Positions 6,011 through 6,092 of a stretch of 6,092 bases of DNA are shown here, one piece after another; the first letter of the stretch is position 1, and the number at the start of each line of letters is the position of its first letter. The notes beneath the pieces were generated by a model. That model saw only the letters and a list, made by a program, of their open reading frames with translations, was not told the DNA's origin and did no database searches. The position numbers and the translations under genes are program-made. The stretch comes from Candidatus Lithacetigena glycinireducens (GTDB lineage Bacteria; Coprothermobacterota; HKB111): assembly GCA_018725485.1 (NCBI GenBank), contig QLUP01000061.1, positions 1 to 6,092 of the forward strand, in the 5' to 3' direction.

Positions 6011-6032
6011 GGAGGTTAAACCGAACCTTAAC
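6006..6032 (+). repeat. Short inverted repeat after Sua5 spanning a GGAGGT site
   Basis: GTTAAGG (6006-6012) is the exact reverse complement of CCTTAAC (6026-6032), with a 13-base loop. The left arm and loop hold the GGAGGT Shine-Dalgarno-like sequence at 6011-6016. It is not a terminator: there is no GC-rich stem or U-tract. It could mask the ribosome site, or be chance. Confidence 0.35.
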
Positions 6033-6092
6033 ATTGTTGTCTTTATTATGGATATTGTCCTTTCCTTTATTTGAAGTAGGAAGGAGAGATGA
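6011..6092 (+). other. Downstream end of window: possible start of a next gene
   Basis: No complete gene is present after the Sua5 stop. GGAGGT (6011-6016) is followed by a frame open to the window end from TTG 6034, but its spacing is too long and its peptide is not recognisable. A second purine-rich site, AAGGAG (6081-6086), sits just before ATG 6089-6091, with only 2 bases between. A gene starting at 6089 is the simpler guess. There is no terminator, so the operon probably continues. Confidence 0.3.

Overview
The window reads as an ordinary chromosomal stretch from an AT-rich, probably anaerobic bacterium. Bacterial traits are the Shine-Dalgarno sites, a sigma70-type extended -10 box and tightly packed operons. 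Hints of an anaerobic and possibly thermophile-like lineage are the short Thermotoga/archaeal-type S-adenosylhomocysteine hydrolase, a DRG-like TGS GTPase, a rubredoxin-like zinc ribbon and a DUF362 double [4Fe-4S] protein. A deep-branching uncultured anaerobe (Atribacterota-like, for example) or a Firmicutes-like lineage would fit, but the sequence alone does not settle taxonomy.

Two divergent operons share a 257-bp AT-rich intergenic region (2048-2304). Leftward (minus strand) run ahcY (S-adenosylhomocysteine hydrolase), an UPF0309/COG4821-type SIS phosphosugar-binding protein, and the first 30 codons of an unrecognised gene that leaves the left edge. Rightward (plus strand) run a TGS-domain GTPase, a 34-residue four-cysteine RCKP-type rubredoxin-like protein, a DUF362 ferredoxin-like protein, a DNPH1/Rcl-like deoxynucleoside-monophosphate N-glycosidase, and a full-length Sua5-type threonylcarbamoyl-AMP synthase. 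The last 82 bases after Sua5 hold two strong ribosome-binding-like motifs and perhaps the start of one more gene.

The plus-strand genes are packed with gaps of 31 and 12 bp and with 1-4 base overlaps, so they are probably co-transcribed and translationally coupled. The gene set suggests housekeeping: translation quality (t6A synthesis, TGS GTPase), nucleotide clean-up (DNPH1-like) and Fe-S or redox chemistry. The minus-strand pair combines SAM-cycle by-product removal with a sugar-phosphate protein.

No mobile element, CRISPR array, RNA gene or clear new system was found. The most interesting point is the start of the DUF362 gene. Its conserved N-terminus is encoded upstream of any standard start codon in frame, and it joins an overlapping ATG only through a one-base change in an A6 run. 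That could be an indel, a frameshift, or initiation at a non-standard AUA codon.
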